Positions 8,466 to 16,617 of a stretch of DNA of 64,000 bases are shown here, one piece after another. A model generated the notes under the pieces. The model worked only from the letters and a program-made list of their open reading frames with translations. It was not told the DNA's origin and made no database searches. Made by a program: the position numbers and the translations under genes. Source of the stretch: Sediminibacterium sp. (lineage in GTDB: Bacteria > Bacteroidota > Bacteroidia > B-17B0 > Aurantibacillaceae). The stretch spans positions 62,001 to 126,000 of the forward strand of contig JASGCO010000009.1 of the NCBI GenBank assembly GCA_030054095.1. The letters run 5' to 3'. Position 1 is the stretch's first letter; every line of letters begins with the position of its first letter.

Positions 8466-11249
8466 ATGGAAAAAAAGAATAAATTCCGTAACCCGGCTCC
8501 TTCGTCTATTGATCAGAACGCGATAGAGGAACATCCTTTTGCCGAGTACGAGAAAGCCAAGCAAACCATGGAACCACCTTCGCCCGAAGGGGTTATGGCT
8601 TCCAAAAAAAATAAGGAGAAAAAAGCGGCGCCGCGTGAGAAAGAACCTAAGACGGAGAAAGCCAAGCCTACCGATAAAAAACAGGGGATCAGTCTGAACC
8701 AGCGCCTGCAACAAGCCATAGCCATATACCAGAATGAACGCACCCAAAAAATTCTGGGTTTAACCCTTATTCTTGCCGCGGCTTATCTGTGTATTGCTCT
8801 GGTTTCTTACTTTTTTACCTGGGATGTGGATCAGGACAAGATTATGGGTCAGCAAACCGATTTGCTGAATCCGGAAACCAAAATTCAGAACTGGCTGGGA
8901 AAAGCCGGGGCATGGATTTCGCACCTGTGCATGTACAAGGGCTTTGGCGCGGCTTCGTTTGTGCTTGTTCCCGTTATTGCCTTGCTGGGTTTGCAAAAAC
9001 TAGTACGTAAACAATTGGTAAACGTTCAGGCCTTTCATGCCAAATGGTTGTTTTTAATGGTGTGGGGGTCTATGCTAACAGCGTATTTGTTTTCGGATGT
9101 GTATTATTTTCTGGGAGGTGGATTCGGACATGTGGTTAACAGCTGGATCAGTAACCTGGTGGGCAACATAGGGCTTATTGCCCTTATCGTGTTTAGCATG
9201 CTGGCATTTTTGGTGTTATCCATTAATCTTAACTTCAGTTTGCCTAAAAAACCGGTTATTGAAGATGATGAAAGCATACAAAACGAGTTAAACACATCGC
9301 CGGTTGCTGAAGAAAAGTTTGCCGGTAACGATAAAGGATTTAATGCCTCATTTAATGAACCTAAAACATTGGATTTAACTCCGGAAGAAGAAGCGGCCCT
9401 ACTCGAATTTGAGGTAATTAAAAAACCCATGGAGGCTGAGACTGAAGAGAAGCCGGTAACGCCGCCCCTCACCGTTACCCCACCGGTAGCGGGCTTTGAG
9501 ATTGTAATGCCCGTGCAGGAAGAAGTTATTCAGAAAACAACAGAAGAACAGACACCTGAACCACCGGTTCAGGAATTAAATCTAAATGATCTTAGCATTG
9601 AATTGCCAACACAGATCAACTCTGTTATCAGTAATAAAACAAAAGAAGAAACGGATTTTCAGATTAATGAAAGCCCCGAAGAGCCGGTAATAGAAGAAGA
9701 GGAAAATAAGGCGGCTAAATTGGTGGAACAATTCGGAGAATATGATCCCACACTGGATTTGGGGTCGTATACGTTTCCGAATTTTGATTTACTGAACGAT
9801 TACGGGAACACGCACAGTAAGGTAAATCAGGAAGAGCTGATTGCCAACAAGGACCGCATTGTTGCCACGCTTAAAAATTACGGCATTGAGATTGATAAAA
9901 TTTCAGCGACGGTGGGTCCAACAGTTACCCTTTACGAAATTGTACCGGCGGCTGGGGTGCGCATCAGCAAGATTAAAAATCTGGAAGATGATATCGCTCT
10001 GAGTTTAGCGGCTTTGGGGATTCGTATTATTGCGCCTATTCCCGGAAAAGGAACTATTGGGATTGAGGTACCTAATCAAAACGCGGAAATTGTTCCGATG
10101 AAAAATATTCTGGCATCGGAAAAGTTCAACAATTCTACGTTTGAATTACCAATTGCGTTAGGAAAAACCATCAGTAACGAAATTTTTATTGCCGATTTGG
10201 CCAAGATGCCACACTTATTAATGGCGGGTGCTACCGGACAAGGTAAATCGGTAGGGTTAAACGCGGTGCTGGTGTCGTTACTTTACAAAAAACATCCGGC
10301 GCAGGTAAAGTTTGTACTGGTTGATCCGAAAAAGGTGGAGTTAACGTTGTTCAACAAAATTGAACGTCATTTTTTGGCCAAGTTACCCAATTCGGAAGAC
10401 GCGATTATTACGGATAATACCAAGGTGATTCACACGCTTAACAGTTTGTGTATTGAAATGGATAACCGGTACGCGTTGTTACAGGATGCGCAATGCCGGA
10501 ACATTAAGGAGTACAATACCAAATTTATTGCGCGTAAGCTGAATCCGAACGAAGGGCATAAATACCTGCCGTACATTGTGCTGGTGGTGGATGAGTTTGC
10601 CGATCTTATTATGACGGCGGGCAAAGAGGTAGAAACGCCTATTGCCCGTTTGGCACAATTGGCCCGCGCTATTGGCATTCATTTGATTATTGCCACACAA
10701 CGGCCTTCGGTAAATATTATTACGGGTACTATTAAGGCCAATTTCCCGGCGCGTATCGCCTTTAGGGTAACGAGTAAGATTGACAGCCGTACCATTTTGG
10801 ATGCGGGGGGCGCCGAGCAACTGATTGGGCGCGGTGATATGCTGCTGAGTACGGGTAACGATTTGATTCGTATTCAGTGCGCGTTTGTGGACACGCCGGA
10901 GGTGGAAAAAATTACTGAGTTTATTGGTAATCAGCGGGCCTACCCGAGTGCCTTTTTGTTGCCGGAATATGTGGGTGAAGATGGGGAAAGTGGCAAAGAA
11001 GAGATTGATTTGAGTGAGCGGGATAAAATGTTTGATGAGGCCGCTAAACTGGTGGTTCAGTTTCAGCAGGGCAGCGCTTCGTTTTTACAACGTAAGTTAA
11101 AACTGGGGTATAACCGCGCCGGGCGTATTGTGGATCAACTGGAAGCGGCTGGTATTATTGGTCCGTTTGAGGGAAGCAAGGCCAGAGAGGTGCTGGTAAG
11201 AGATATGATGCAGTTAGACGAGATCCTGCAACGTATTAAAAACAGTTAA
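8466..11249 (+). CDS. ftsK: DNA translocase FtsK
   Basis: 927 residues. A charged N-terminal tail (1-95) is followed by four membrane segments (~97-118, 158-178, 192-215, 232-252), a Pro/Glu-rich linker (~260-420), the alpha and beta motor domains and a C-terminal winged-helix gamma domain (~850-927). Walker A is GATGQGKSVG (588-597) and Walker B is VLVVDEFADLI (705-715). FtsK pumps chromosome DNA through the closing septum and coordinates dimer resolution; the gamma domain reads polar sequence motifs. Length and order are normal for Bacteroidota FtsK. It lies upstream of lolA, an arrangement I recall as conserved in this phylum, here separated by a repeat element and hairpin. Confidence 0.97.
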   Translation: MEKKNKFRNPAPSSIDQNAIEEHPFAEYEKAKQTMEPPSPEGVMASKKNKEKKAAPREKEPKTEKAKPTDKKQGISLNQRLQQAIAIYQNERTQKILGLTLILAAAYLCIALVSYFFTWDVDQDKIMGQQTDLLNPETKIQNWLGKAGAWISHLCMYKGFGAASFVLVPVIALLGLQKLVRKQLVNVQAFHAKWLFLMVWGSMLTAYLFSDVYYFLGGGFGHVVNSWISNLVGNIGLIALIVFSMLAFLVLSINLNFSLPKKPVIEDDESIQNELNTSPVAEEKFAGNDKGFNASFNEPKTLDLTPEEEAALLEFEVIKKPMEAETEEKPVTPPLTVTPPVAGFEIVMPVQEEVIQKTTEEQTPEPPVQELNLNDLSIELPTQINSVISNKTKEETDFQINESPEEPVIEEEENKAAKLVEQFGEYDPTLDLGSYTFPNFDLLNDYGNTHSKVNQEELIANKDRIVATLKNYGIEIDKISATVGPTVTLYEIVPAAGVRISKIKNLEDDIALSLAALGIRIIAPIPGKGTIGIEVPNQNAEIVPMKNILASEKFNNSTFELPIALGKTISNEIFIADLAKMPHLLMAGATGQGKSVGLNAVLVSLLYKKHPAQVKFVLVDPKKVELTLFNKIERHFLAKLPNSEDAIITDNTKVIHTLNSLCIEMDNRYALLQDAQCRNIKEYNTKFIARKLNPNEGHKYLPYIVLVVDEFADLIMTAGKEVETPIARLAQLARAIGIHLIIATQRPSVNIITGTIKANFPARIAFRVTSKIDSRTILDAGGAEQLIGRGDMLLSTGNDLIRIQCAFVDTPEVEKITEFIGNQRAYPSAFLLPEYVGEDGESGKEEIDLSERDKMFDEAAKLVVQFQQGSASFLQRKLKLGYNRAGRIVDQLEAAGIIGPFEGSKAREVLVRDMMQLDEILQRIKNS

Positions 11250-11281
11250 CCGCCCTTTCTGAAACAGTTTCGTTTTTCTGT

Positions 11282-11460
11282 TTACATACCCTTAAAAACA
11301 CGTTAAACCCTTTCGCATAGGGATTGAAGCGGCAGCCCTGCACGGCGCTTTGCGTGATTTTGCGCGAGCGAGGTGGCTGAGGCACGAAGACCCCGGAGCC
11401 GCAGCAAAAGCAGCAAAGGGGGTGCAGGCTATAGCGGAAAGCCCGGCCACGGTGGGTTGG
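11282..11460 (-). repeat. Dispersed repeat family 2, copy C (minus orientation)
   Basis: Read on the minus strand, this matches copies at 27470-27612 and 34656-34830 in the order: CGCTATAGCCTGCAC, CCTTTGCTGC, a variable middle, GCAAAGCGCCGTGCAGGGCT, GCCGCTTCAAT. The two ends form a stem (AGCCTGCAC with GTGCAGGGCT, one bulged G; CTTTGC with GCAAAG). It occupies most of the ftsK-lolA gap. Open frames here on the minus strand are repeat translations, not genes. Confidence 0.85.
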
Positions 11461-11464
11461 GTAA

Positions 11465-11496
11465 CCTTTTCCAAAGTTCCGAAACTTTGGAAAAGG
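11465..11496. repeat. Perfect 14-bp hairpin in the ftsK-lolA gap
   Basis: ccttttccaaagtt, loop ccga, then the exact reverse complement. It is very stable, but no T-run follows on either strand, so it is not a textbook intrinsic terminator. It directly adjoins repeat family 2 copy C and may belong to it or act as an mRNA end-stabilising hairpin. Confidence 0.85.
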
Positions 11497-11645
11497 TGAG
11501 TGTTGAAACGTGGATGCGCCTGAATGATTATCTCCTGCTTTTCCCGTATATTTCTTATCTGAACACTCAAAAAACTCTTCTTTTTGCATTTATTAAGAAA
11601 TAATGAGGCCAATTTAAACTTTTCGTAAATTCGCCCGTCCAATTT

Positions 11646-11660
11646 TGGCACTACATTTGA
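11646..11660 (+). promoter_or_regulatory. Candidate lolA promoter: TGGCAC-N5-TTGA overlapping TACATTTG
   Basis: TGGCAC, five bases, then TTGA resembles the sigma-54 consensus TGGCAC-N5-TTGC with one mismatch at the -12 C. The same bases include TACATTTG (11652-11659), a fit to the sigma-70-type Bacteroidota -7 box. The ATG is at 11674. From sequence alone I cannot say which sigma factor uses it. Confidence 0.35.
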
Positions 11661-11673
11661 ATACGTATTTTAC

Positions 11674-12330
11674 ATGAAAAAGATTATATCCCTACTTTTT
11701 GTTTTTGCTGGTTTAACCGTGTTGGCACAAACGGATCAGGACCCGAAAGCAAAAGCCATTCTTGATGACTTAAGTAAAACCACTAAGAATTATAAAACTA
11801 TTACGGCCGATTTTGCGTTTGTAATGACCAATAAGGATAAAAAGCAATTGGAGAAATGGGCTGGAAAAGCGCAGATTAAAGGTCAGAAATTCCGCATGGA
11901 AATTCCTGGAAACACGATTGTTTGCGATGGTAAAACTATTTGGAATTATAACAAAGACGCGAAAGAGGTTACCATTAAAAATTTTGAGGCCAGCAGCGAT
12001 GATCAGTTAAATCCGGCTAAAATTTTTACCATGTACGAGACCGGTTTTAAATACAAATACGATAAGGATGAAAAATGCGGGGCTTCTACGTGCTCTGTCA
12101 TTGATTTGTATCCATCGGTGAAACCGGAAAAGAAGAAGTTTCACACCATTAAGCTTTACGTAGATAAAGTGAAAAAGCAAGTGGCTTTGGTGAAAATGCT
12201 GATGAAAGATGGCGGAACTACAACTTACGAAGTAAAAACCTTAAAAGCCAACGCTGAAATTGCCGAAACCGCGTTTGTGTTTGACACGAAAGGGTTTAAA
12301 GCAGATCAGATTATTGATGAACGCGATTAA
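11674..12330 (+). CDS. lolA: Outer membrane lipoprotein carrier protein LolA
   Basis: 218 residues with a cleavable signal peptide (MKKIISLLFVFAGLTVLAQ). The mature part begins DPKAKAILDDLSKTTKNYKTI and has the FRMEIPGNTIVCDGKTIWNYN segment typical of LolA, a half-barrel that ferries lipoproteins across the periplasm from the inner membrane. Length is typical. Two cysteines (KCGASTC) near residue 135 may form a disulfide. LolB is generally not found in Bacteroidota, so the acceptor is unknown. The location after ftsK supports the assignment. Confidence 0.93.
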   Translation: MKKIISLLFVFAGLTVLAQTDQDPKAKAILDDLSKTTKNYKTITADFAFVMTNKDKKQLEKWAGKAQIKGQKFRMEIPGNTIVCDGKTIWNYNKDAKEVTIKNFEASSDDQLNPAKIFTMYETGFKYKYDKDEKCGASTCSVIDLYPSVKPEKKKFHTIKLYVDKVKKQVALVKMLMKDGGTTTYEVKTLKANAEIAETAFVFDTKGFKADQIIDERD

Positions 12331-12339
12331 GGCTGTCTG

Positions 12340-13152
12340 TTATAAGCCTTTGGCGTAGCAGGGTTGATTGGGTTTAGGTAGTTTTATATTGAGGCTAAAT
12401 CCGGTAAAAAAGTACCAGTCTTTAGTACGTGGATTTCCCCGGGACGTTCCTACATAGTTATATGTTTCTGTACTACGGTACGCAAATGTTCTGGTATCAG
12501 CATTAGCGGGAGCATTTTTTGAAAAGTCATAATATTGGCCGCTGACATCGTCGAGGTAATCGGTATAAGTTTTACGGGGTCCCCACTCCACACTTAAGCC
12601 TATGTTATCGGTTACATTCCATTTAAAACCAATTCCAAAGGGAACAGAAATCTGAAAACGGCGGTAAGAGGTGCCTTCTGTTTGTAAAGGTGCCAGGCTC
12701 CGCCAGTTGCCATCACCCAGATTACCTTTGGGATCGAAATGAAACCCTGCTAAACCACCAAACAGGAACATGGTAAAATAATGGCGTTGGTGTCCCAGCC
12801 TGTATTCCAGGAAATTAAATTCGCCCAACGCGTGTACTTCGTATATGTTAGACCGGAAATTAAGGTTACGAAAACGTTGATCTTCACTTAAACTTTTACT
12901 GTCATCGCCCATGATGCGGCCATAGTTAAAACCAGCGCGCAGGGCATACCGGTAACTCCAGGTAAAGCGGTAAAACACTCCTCCGGCAGGCTGCGGCATT
13001 AAAAAATGGAACCGCGGATTCAGGTCTCCGATGTAATAGGAGGTACCAAGCATAAAGCCGAGTTCAGACTGACGGAAGTTCCGTTTTTTGGTCTGAGCCG
13101 AAACGCTGAGGCTGGCCACTAGTAGTACGATATGTGTTAATTTCCGTATCAA
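12340..13152 (-). CDS. DUF6089 family outer-membrane beta-barrel protein
   Basis: 270 residues with a signal peptide (cleavage near VSAQTKKRNF). The mature chain alternates aromatic and polar residues (LGFMLGTSYYIGDLNP, FMPQPAGGVFYR-like strands, FTMFLFGGLAGFHFDP), as in eight-to-ten-strand outer-membrane barrels, and matches my recollection of DUF6089 (SELGxxxGxSxYxGDLNP). Function is unknown; surface or structural roles are assumed for the family. It ends 10 bp from lolA's stop in convergent orientation with no obvious terminator between. Confidence 0.8.
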   Translation of the reverse strand: MIRKLTHIVLLVASLSVSAQTKKRNFRQSELGFMLGTSYYIGDLNPRFHFLMPQPAGGVFYRFTWSYRYALRAGFNYGRIMGDDSKSLSEDQRFRNLNFRSNIYEVHALGEFNFLEYRLGHQRHYFTMFLFGGLAGFHFDPKGNLGDGNWRSLAPLQTEGTSYRRFQISVPFGIGFKWNVTDNIGLSVEWGPRKTYTDYLDDVSGQYYDFSKNAPANADTRTFAYRSTETYNYVGTSRGNPRTKDWYFFTGFSLNIKLPKPNQPCYAKGL

Positions 13153-13244
13153 CCGAAGGAATAGAACGTAAAATTAGGGTTTTTATTGTTTTAGAGAAGG
13201 ATCTGAGCCTACTAAAAACCCCATGCAAAGACCTTCGTTTATCG

Positions 13245-13391
13245 GAGCCTGCTTAAACCCAGATTATGCCCCTTTTGACTCATGCGTCGTTGGATTTTCG
13301 GCATAATTAGCCCCACTATGACTATACAATCCACCTCACCTGAGTCAAAAAAACGTTATGACAAATTCATTATATAAATTTAAGCAGGCTC
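13245..13391. repeat. ~147-bp segment bounded by perfect 13-bp inverted repeats
   Basis: GAGCCTGCTTAAA at 13245-13257 is exactly complementary to TTTAAGCAGGCTC at 13379-13391. Inside, TTTTGACTCA (13273-13282) pairs with TGAGTCAAAA (13341-13350), and ATTATGCC (13264-13271) with GGCATAAT (13299-13306); the last two cannot form as a simple nested fold. No target-site duplication was seen. It lies between the divergent DUF6089 gene and pdhA, upstream of the pdhA -7 box, so it looks more like a DNA element (MITE-like) than a leader RNA. Confidence 0.75.
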
Positions 13392-13404
13392 TTAGTTTTT
13401 CTGT

Positions 13405-13412
13405 TAAATTTG
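13405..13412 (+). promoter_or_regulatory. Putative -7 box TAAATTTG for the pyruvate dehydrogenase operon
   Basis: TAAATTTG fits the TAnnTTTG consensus and lies 25 bp before the pdhA ATG. No TTTG is seen at the usual 17-23 bp upstream, so only the -7 half is supported. Confidence 0.45.
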
Positions 13413-13437
13413 TATTTCTTATTAAAACAGACAGTAT

Positions 13438-14448
13438 ATGGCGAAAGCGGCCGATAAAAAACAAAAATTTTCTAAGGAACAGTACCTGAAATGGTACGAA
13501 TCCATGCTGCTCATGCGCAAGTTTGAGGAAAAAACCGGACAGGTTTATGTGCAGCAAAAAATTAAAGGCTTTTGTCACCTCTACATTGGTCAGGAAGCCA
13601 TAGTAGCCGGTACGGTAAGCGCTACCCGCAAAGAGGATAAACATATTACCGCCTACCGCGATCACGCGCATCCGATTGGATTAGGCTTGCACCCCAAATA
13701 CGTTATGGCAGAAATGTACGCCAAAATTACCGGGTGCAGTAAAGGGAAAGGTGGCAGTATGCACATTTTCAGTAAAGAGCATAATTTTGTAGGCGGACAT
13801 GGTATTGTGGGCGGACAGGTTCCTTTAGGCGCCGGTATTGCGTTTGCTGAAAAATACCTTGGTACCGAGAACGTGTGCGTTTGTTCTATGGGCGATGGCG
13901 CGGTGCGTCAGGGAGCTCTGCATGAAGCCTTTAATATGGCCATGACCTGGAAATTACCAGTGATATTTGTGATCGAAAATAATATGTACGCCATGGGAAC
14001 TTCGGTGGAGCGCACCAGTAACGTACACGATTTATGGAAACTAGGTTTAGCTTACGATATGCCCAGCAAACCGGTGGATGGATTAACCGTAGAAGCGGTT
14101 CACGAGGCCATGGAGGAAGCGGTAGCCCGCGCTCGCCGTGGCGATGGCCCTACTCTGCTGGAAATGAAAACCTATCGTTACAAAGGGCATAGTATGAGCG
14201 ATGCACAAACCTACCGTACCAAAGAAGAGGTAAAAGAATACCAGGAACAGGATCCTATTTTAAAAGTACTGGCTACCCTGCAAGCTAATAAATGGATAGA
14301 CGATAAGGGCATTGAAGAGATTGAATCCCGCGTAAAAGCGTTAGTAGATGAGAGTGTTCAGTTTGCGGAAGAAAGTCCGTACCCTGAGCCACATGAGTTG
14401 TATGAAGATGTGTATTCGGAACCTAATTACCCTTTTATTAAAGACTAA
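13438..14448 (+). CDS. pdhA: Pyruvate dehydrogenase E1 component, alpha subunit
   Basis: 336 residues. The thiamine diphosphate-binding motif GDGAVRQGALHEAFNMA...ENN is complete, and the phosphorylation-loop region YRYKGHSMSDAQTYRTKEEV matches E1-alpha enzymes. E1 decarboxylates pyruvate and passes the acetyl unit to the E2 lipoyl arm. The gene lies 3 bp before the E2 gene, clearly one operon. The E1-beta subunit is absent from the window and must be elsewhere, an arrangement I recall for other Bacteroidota. A branched-chain 2-oxoacid E1 is less likely given the MHIFSKEHNFVGGHGIVGGQ segment typical of PdhA. Confidence 0.95.
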   Translation: MAKAADKKQKFSKEQYLKWYESMLLMRKFEEKTGQVYVQQKIKGFCHLYIGQEAIVAGTVSATRKEDKHITAYRDHAHPIGLGLHPKYVMAEMYAKITGCSKGKGGSMHIFSKEHNFVGGHGIVGGQVPLGAGIAFAEKYLGTENVCVCSMGDGAVRQGALHEAFNMAMTWKLPVIFVIENNMYAMGTSVERTSNVHDLWKLGLAYDMPSKPVDGLTVEAVHEAMEEAVARARRGDGPTLLEMKTYRYKGHSMSDAQTYRTKEEVKEYQEQDPILKVLATLQANKWIDDKGIEEIESRVKALVDESVQFAEESPYPEPHELYEDVYSEPNYPFIKD

Positions 14449-14451
14449 TTT

Positions 14452-16056
14452 ATGGCTGAAATAGTAAGAATGCCCAAACTAAGCGACACCATGACCGATG
14501 GTGTAATTGCCAAATGGCATAAAAAAGTGGGCGACAAAATTAAAAGTGGTGATTTACTGGCGGATATTGAAACCGATAAGGCCACAATGGAATTTGAGTC
14601 GTTTCAGGATGGCGTGTTACTGCACATTGGCATTCCGGAAAAACAGGCAGTTCCTGTAGATTCGATTATCGCTATTCTGGGAAAAGAAGGTGAAGATATT
14701 TCTGCTTTATTAAGCGGTAATACCGGCGGAACGGCTACGACTACTTCTACCCCAGTAACAGAGCCTGCAAAAACTACAGCCACAGCGGCTACAGGCGGTT
14801 CTATTCCGGCTGGTGTAGAAATTGTTCGCATGCCTAAGTTAAGCGATACCATGACTGATGGCGTGGTTGCCAAATGGCATAAAAAAGTGGGGGATAAAGT
14901 AAAAAGCGGCGAATTACTGGCAGATATTGAAACTGATAAAGCCACTATGGAATTTGAATCGTTCCAGGATGGGGTACTTATTCACATTGGTGTTGCTGAG
15001 AAAGCGTCAGCTCCGGTAGATAGCATTCTGGCTATTTTAGGAAAAGGCGGAGAAGATGTAAACGCTATTTTGGCTGCTGCTGGTACTGGCGGCAATTCAG
15101 TAAAAGCTACCGAAACGCCTGCTGTGGTTACGACTGCTACTGAAAAAACAAATACCGCTCCTGCAAAAGTAAATGGCAGTGCTAATTCAGACGGACGCAT
15201 TAAAGCATCACCGCTGGCAAAAGCTTTGGCCAAAGAAAAAAATATTGACCTTTCACAAGTGATTGGTACCGGTGATAATGGCCGCATTACCAAGACTGAT
15301 ATTGAAAACTTTAAAGGTGCTGTAAGCAGTAAACCCGCCGTTGCTGCAACAAGCGGCGCTACTACTTTAGGCACTGAGAGCTATACCGACGAGCCGGTTT
15401 CGCAAATGCGTAAAACCATTGCCCGCCGTTTAAGTGAAAGTAAATCTACCGCGCCGCATTATTACCTTACAATTGAAATTGACATGGATAACGCCATCAA
15501 GGCGCGTGAAGCCATGAACGCGGTTAGCGAGGTTAAAATTTCGTTTAATGATATTGTGATTAAAGCCAGTGCCGCGGCATTGCGTAAACATCCTAAAGTA
15601 AACAGTTACTGGATGGGCGATAAGATCCGTTACAATCATCATATTCATATTGGTGTGGCAGTTGCTATTGACGATGGTTTACTGGTTCCGGTCGTTCGTT
15701 TTGCCGATCAGAAATCCTTGTCACAAATTAGTACCGAAGTAAAAGATTTAGGCAAACGCGCGAAAGATAAAAAACTGCAACCACAGGATTGGGAGGGTAA
15801 TACGTTTACCATTTCTAACCTTGGTATGTTTGGCATTGAATCGTTCACTTCCATTATCAACTCGCCCGAATCCTGTATTTTATCGGTAGGCGCCATTCGT
15901 CAGGTACCGGTTGTAAAGAACGGAGCCGTTGTACCGGGCAATGTAATGAAAGTAACCCTTGCTAGCGATCATCGTAGTGTAGATGGCGCCGTAGGTTCCG
16001 CGTTTTTACAAAGTCTTAAAAATTTCATAGAAAATCCGGTTACTATTTTAGTGTAA
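14452..16056 (+). CDS. Pyruvate dehydrogenase E2, dihydrolipoamide acetyltransferase with two lipoyl domains
   Basis: 534 residues: lipoyl domain 1 (~1-80), Ala/Thr/Pro linker, lipoyl domain 2 (~123-200), linker, E3-binding domain (KASPLAKALAKEKNIDLSQV, ~245-285) and catalytic domain (~300-534). Each lipoyl domain carries the lipoylated Lys in ETDKATMEFES. The acetyltransferase active site is DHRSVDGA near the C terminus. The two lipoyl modules are close to identical in protein and DNA, a recent or conversion-maintained tandem duplication. It forms an operon with pdhA and ends at a strong terminator. Confidence 0.95.
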   Translation: MAEIVRMPKLSDTMTDGVIAKWHKKVGDKIKSGDLLADIETDKATMEFESFQDGVLLHIGIPEKQAVPVDSIIAILGKEGEDISALLSGNTGGTATTTSTPVTEPAKTTATAATGGSIPAGVEIVRMPKLSDTMTDGVVAKWHKKVGDKVKSGELLADIETDKATMEFESFQDGVLIHIGVAEKASAPVDSILAILGKGGEDVNAILAAAGTGGNSVKATETPAVVTTATEKTNTAPAKVNGSANSDGRIKASPLAKALAKEKNIDLSQVIGTGDNGRITKTDIENFKGAVSSKPAVAATSGATTLGTESYTDEPVSQMRKTIARRLSESKSTAPHYYLTIEIDMDNAIKAREAMNAVSEVKISFNDIVIKASAAALRKHPKVNSYWMGDKIRYNHHIHIGVAVAIDDGLLVPVVRFADQKSLSQISTEVKDLGKRAKDKKLQPQDWEGNTFTISNLGMFGIESFTSIINSPESCILSVGAIRQVPVVKNGAVVPGNVMKVTLASDHRSVDGAVGSAFLQSLKNFIENPVTILV

Positions 16057-16077
16057 TTGATTTTCCTGCTCTTGATT

Positions 16078-16115
16078 AACCCCGCTGTGAGAACATCCAG
16101 CGGGGTTTATTTTTG
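16078..16115 (+). terminator. Intrinsic terminator of the pdhA-E2 operon
   Basis: AACCCCGCTG (16078-16087) pairs with CAGCGGGGTT (16098-16107), followed by TTATTTTT. It begins 22 bp after the E2 stop codon. Confidence 0.9.
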
Positions 16116-16249
16116 GGATAACGTTTTGCAGCGAAGTACACATTTACACTATAGATCAACACCGGCTGCAGTTTGGCATTTACATAGTCATTCCTCAAAA
16201 AGTTTGGAATCATTAGCTACAAAGAACTTCATCCCATTTACAGAGGTTT

Positions 16250-16573
16250 TAAACAACAAGGAAATTAAAGAAATGATAAAATTTCTGGTAGATTTCCTTA
16301 AATTCAATCGCACTTTGTTTTGATACAGGGCCGAAGTAGCCAGATTTTGTGGCGAGCGCAAAAGTCAAGACCTCGGAATTTTCGTAGCGAAATTGTTGCG
16401 TTACAAGCCGAAGATTTAAAGGCGAATAAAACGATACCGATCACGCCGCTGCAAATCTTCTTCGCACACACCTTTGCTTTTGCAACACTCCATTTCACAG
16501 ACTAAAATTTCCGAGGCCGCGTAAAGAGCATGGGAAGAACTAAAGCGTTAAGTACTTTTTGAGGGGCAACTAC
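16250..16573. repeat. Dispersed repeat family 1, copy B (~324 bp)
   Basis: This is the second copy of the element at 3240-3545, in the same orientation. It differs by substitutions and a short insertion (about 16327-16355). The palindromic arms are partly decayed: ggaattttcg at the left, aaaatttccg at the right; gaagattt and aaatcttc are intact. Like copy A it sits between convergent genes. The small open frames within are not convincing genes. Confidence 0.85.
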
Positions 16574-16580
16574 ATAAAAA

Positions 16581-16606
16581 CAAAGGCCGCTTTTCAGCGG
16601 CCTTTG
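16581..16606. terminator. Bidirectional intrinsic terminator
   Basis: CAAAGGCCGCT and AGCGGCCTTTG form an 11-bp stem with a TTTC loop. A T-run follows on the minus strand (TTTTTATG) and a shorter one on the plus strand. It lies 12 bp past the stop of the giant CHU_C protein gene. Confidence 0.88.
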
Positions 16607-16617
16607 TTTTAGGATTT

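Noticed and set aside
11236..11651. Minus-strand frames of 117 and 119 residues between ftsK and lolA
   Set aside because: They translate repeat family 2 and a palindromic hairpin. Similar frames are often annotated as hypothetical proteins in this phylum because the repeat is common.
16057..16505. Open frames of 88 and 61 residues after the E2 gene
   Set aside because: The first reads through a strong terminator and the second is inside repeat family 1 copy B. Neither has protein-like composition.
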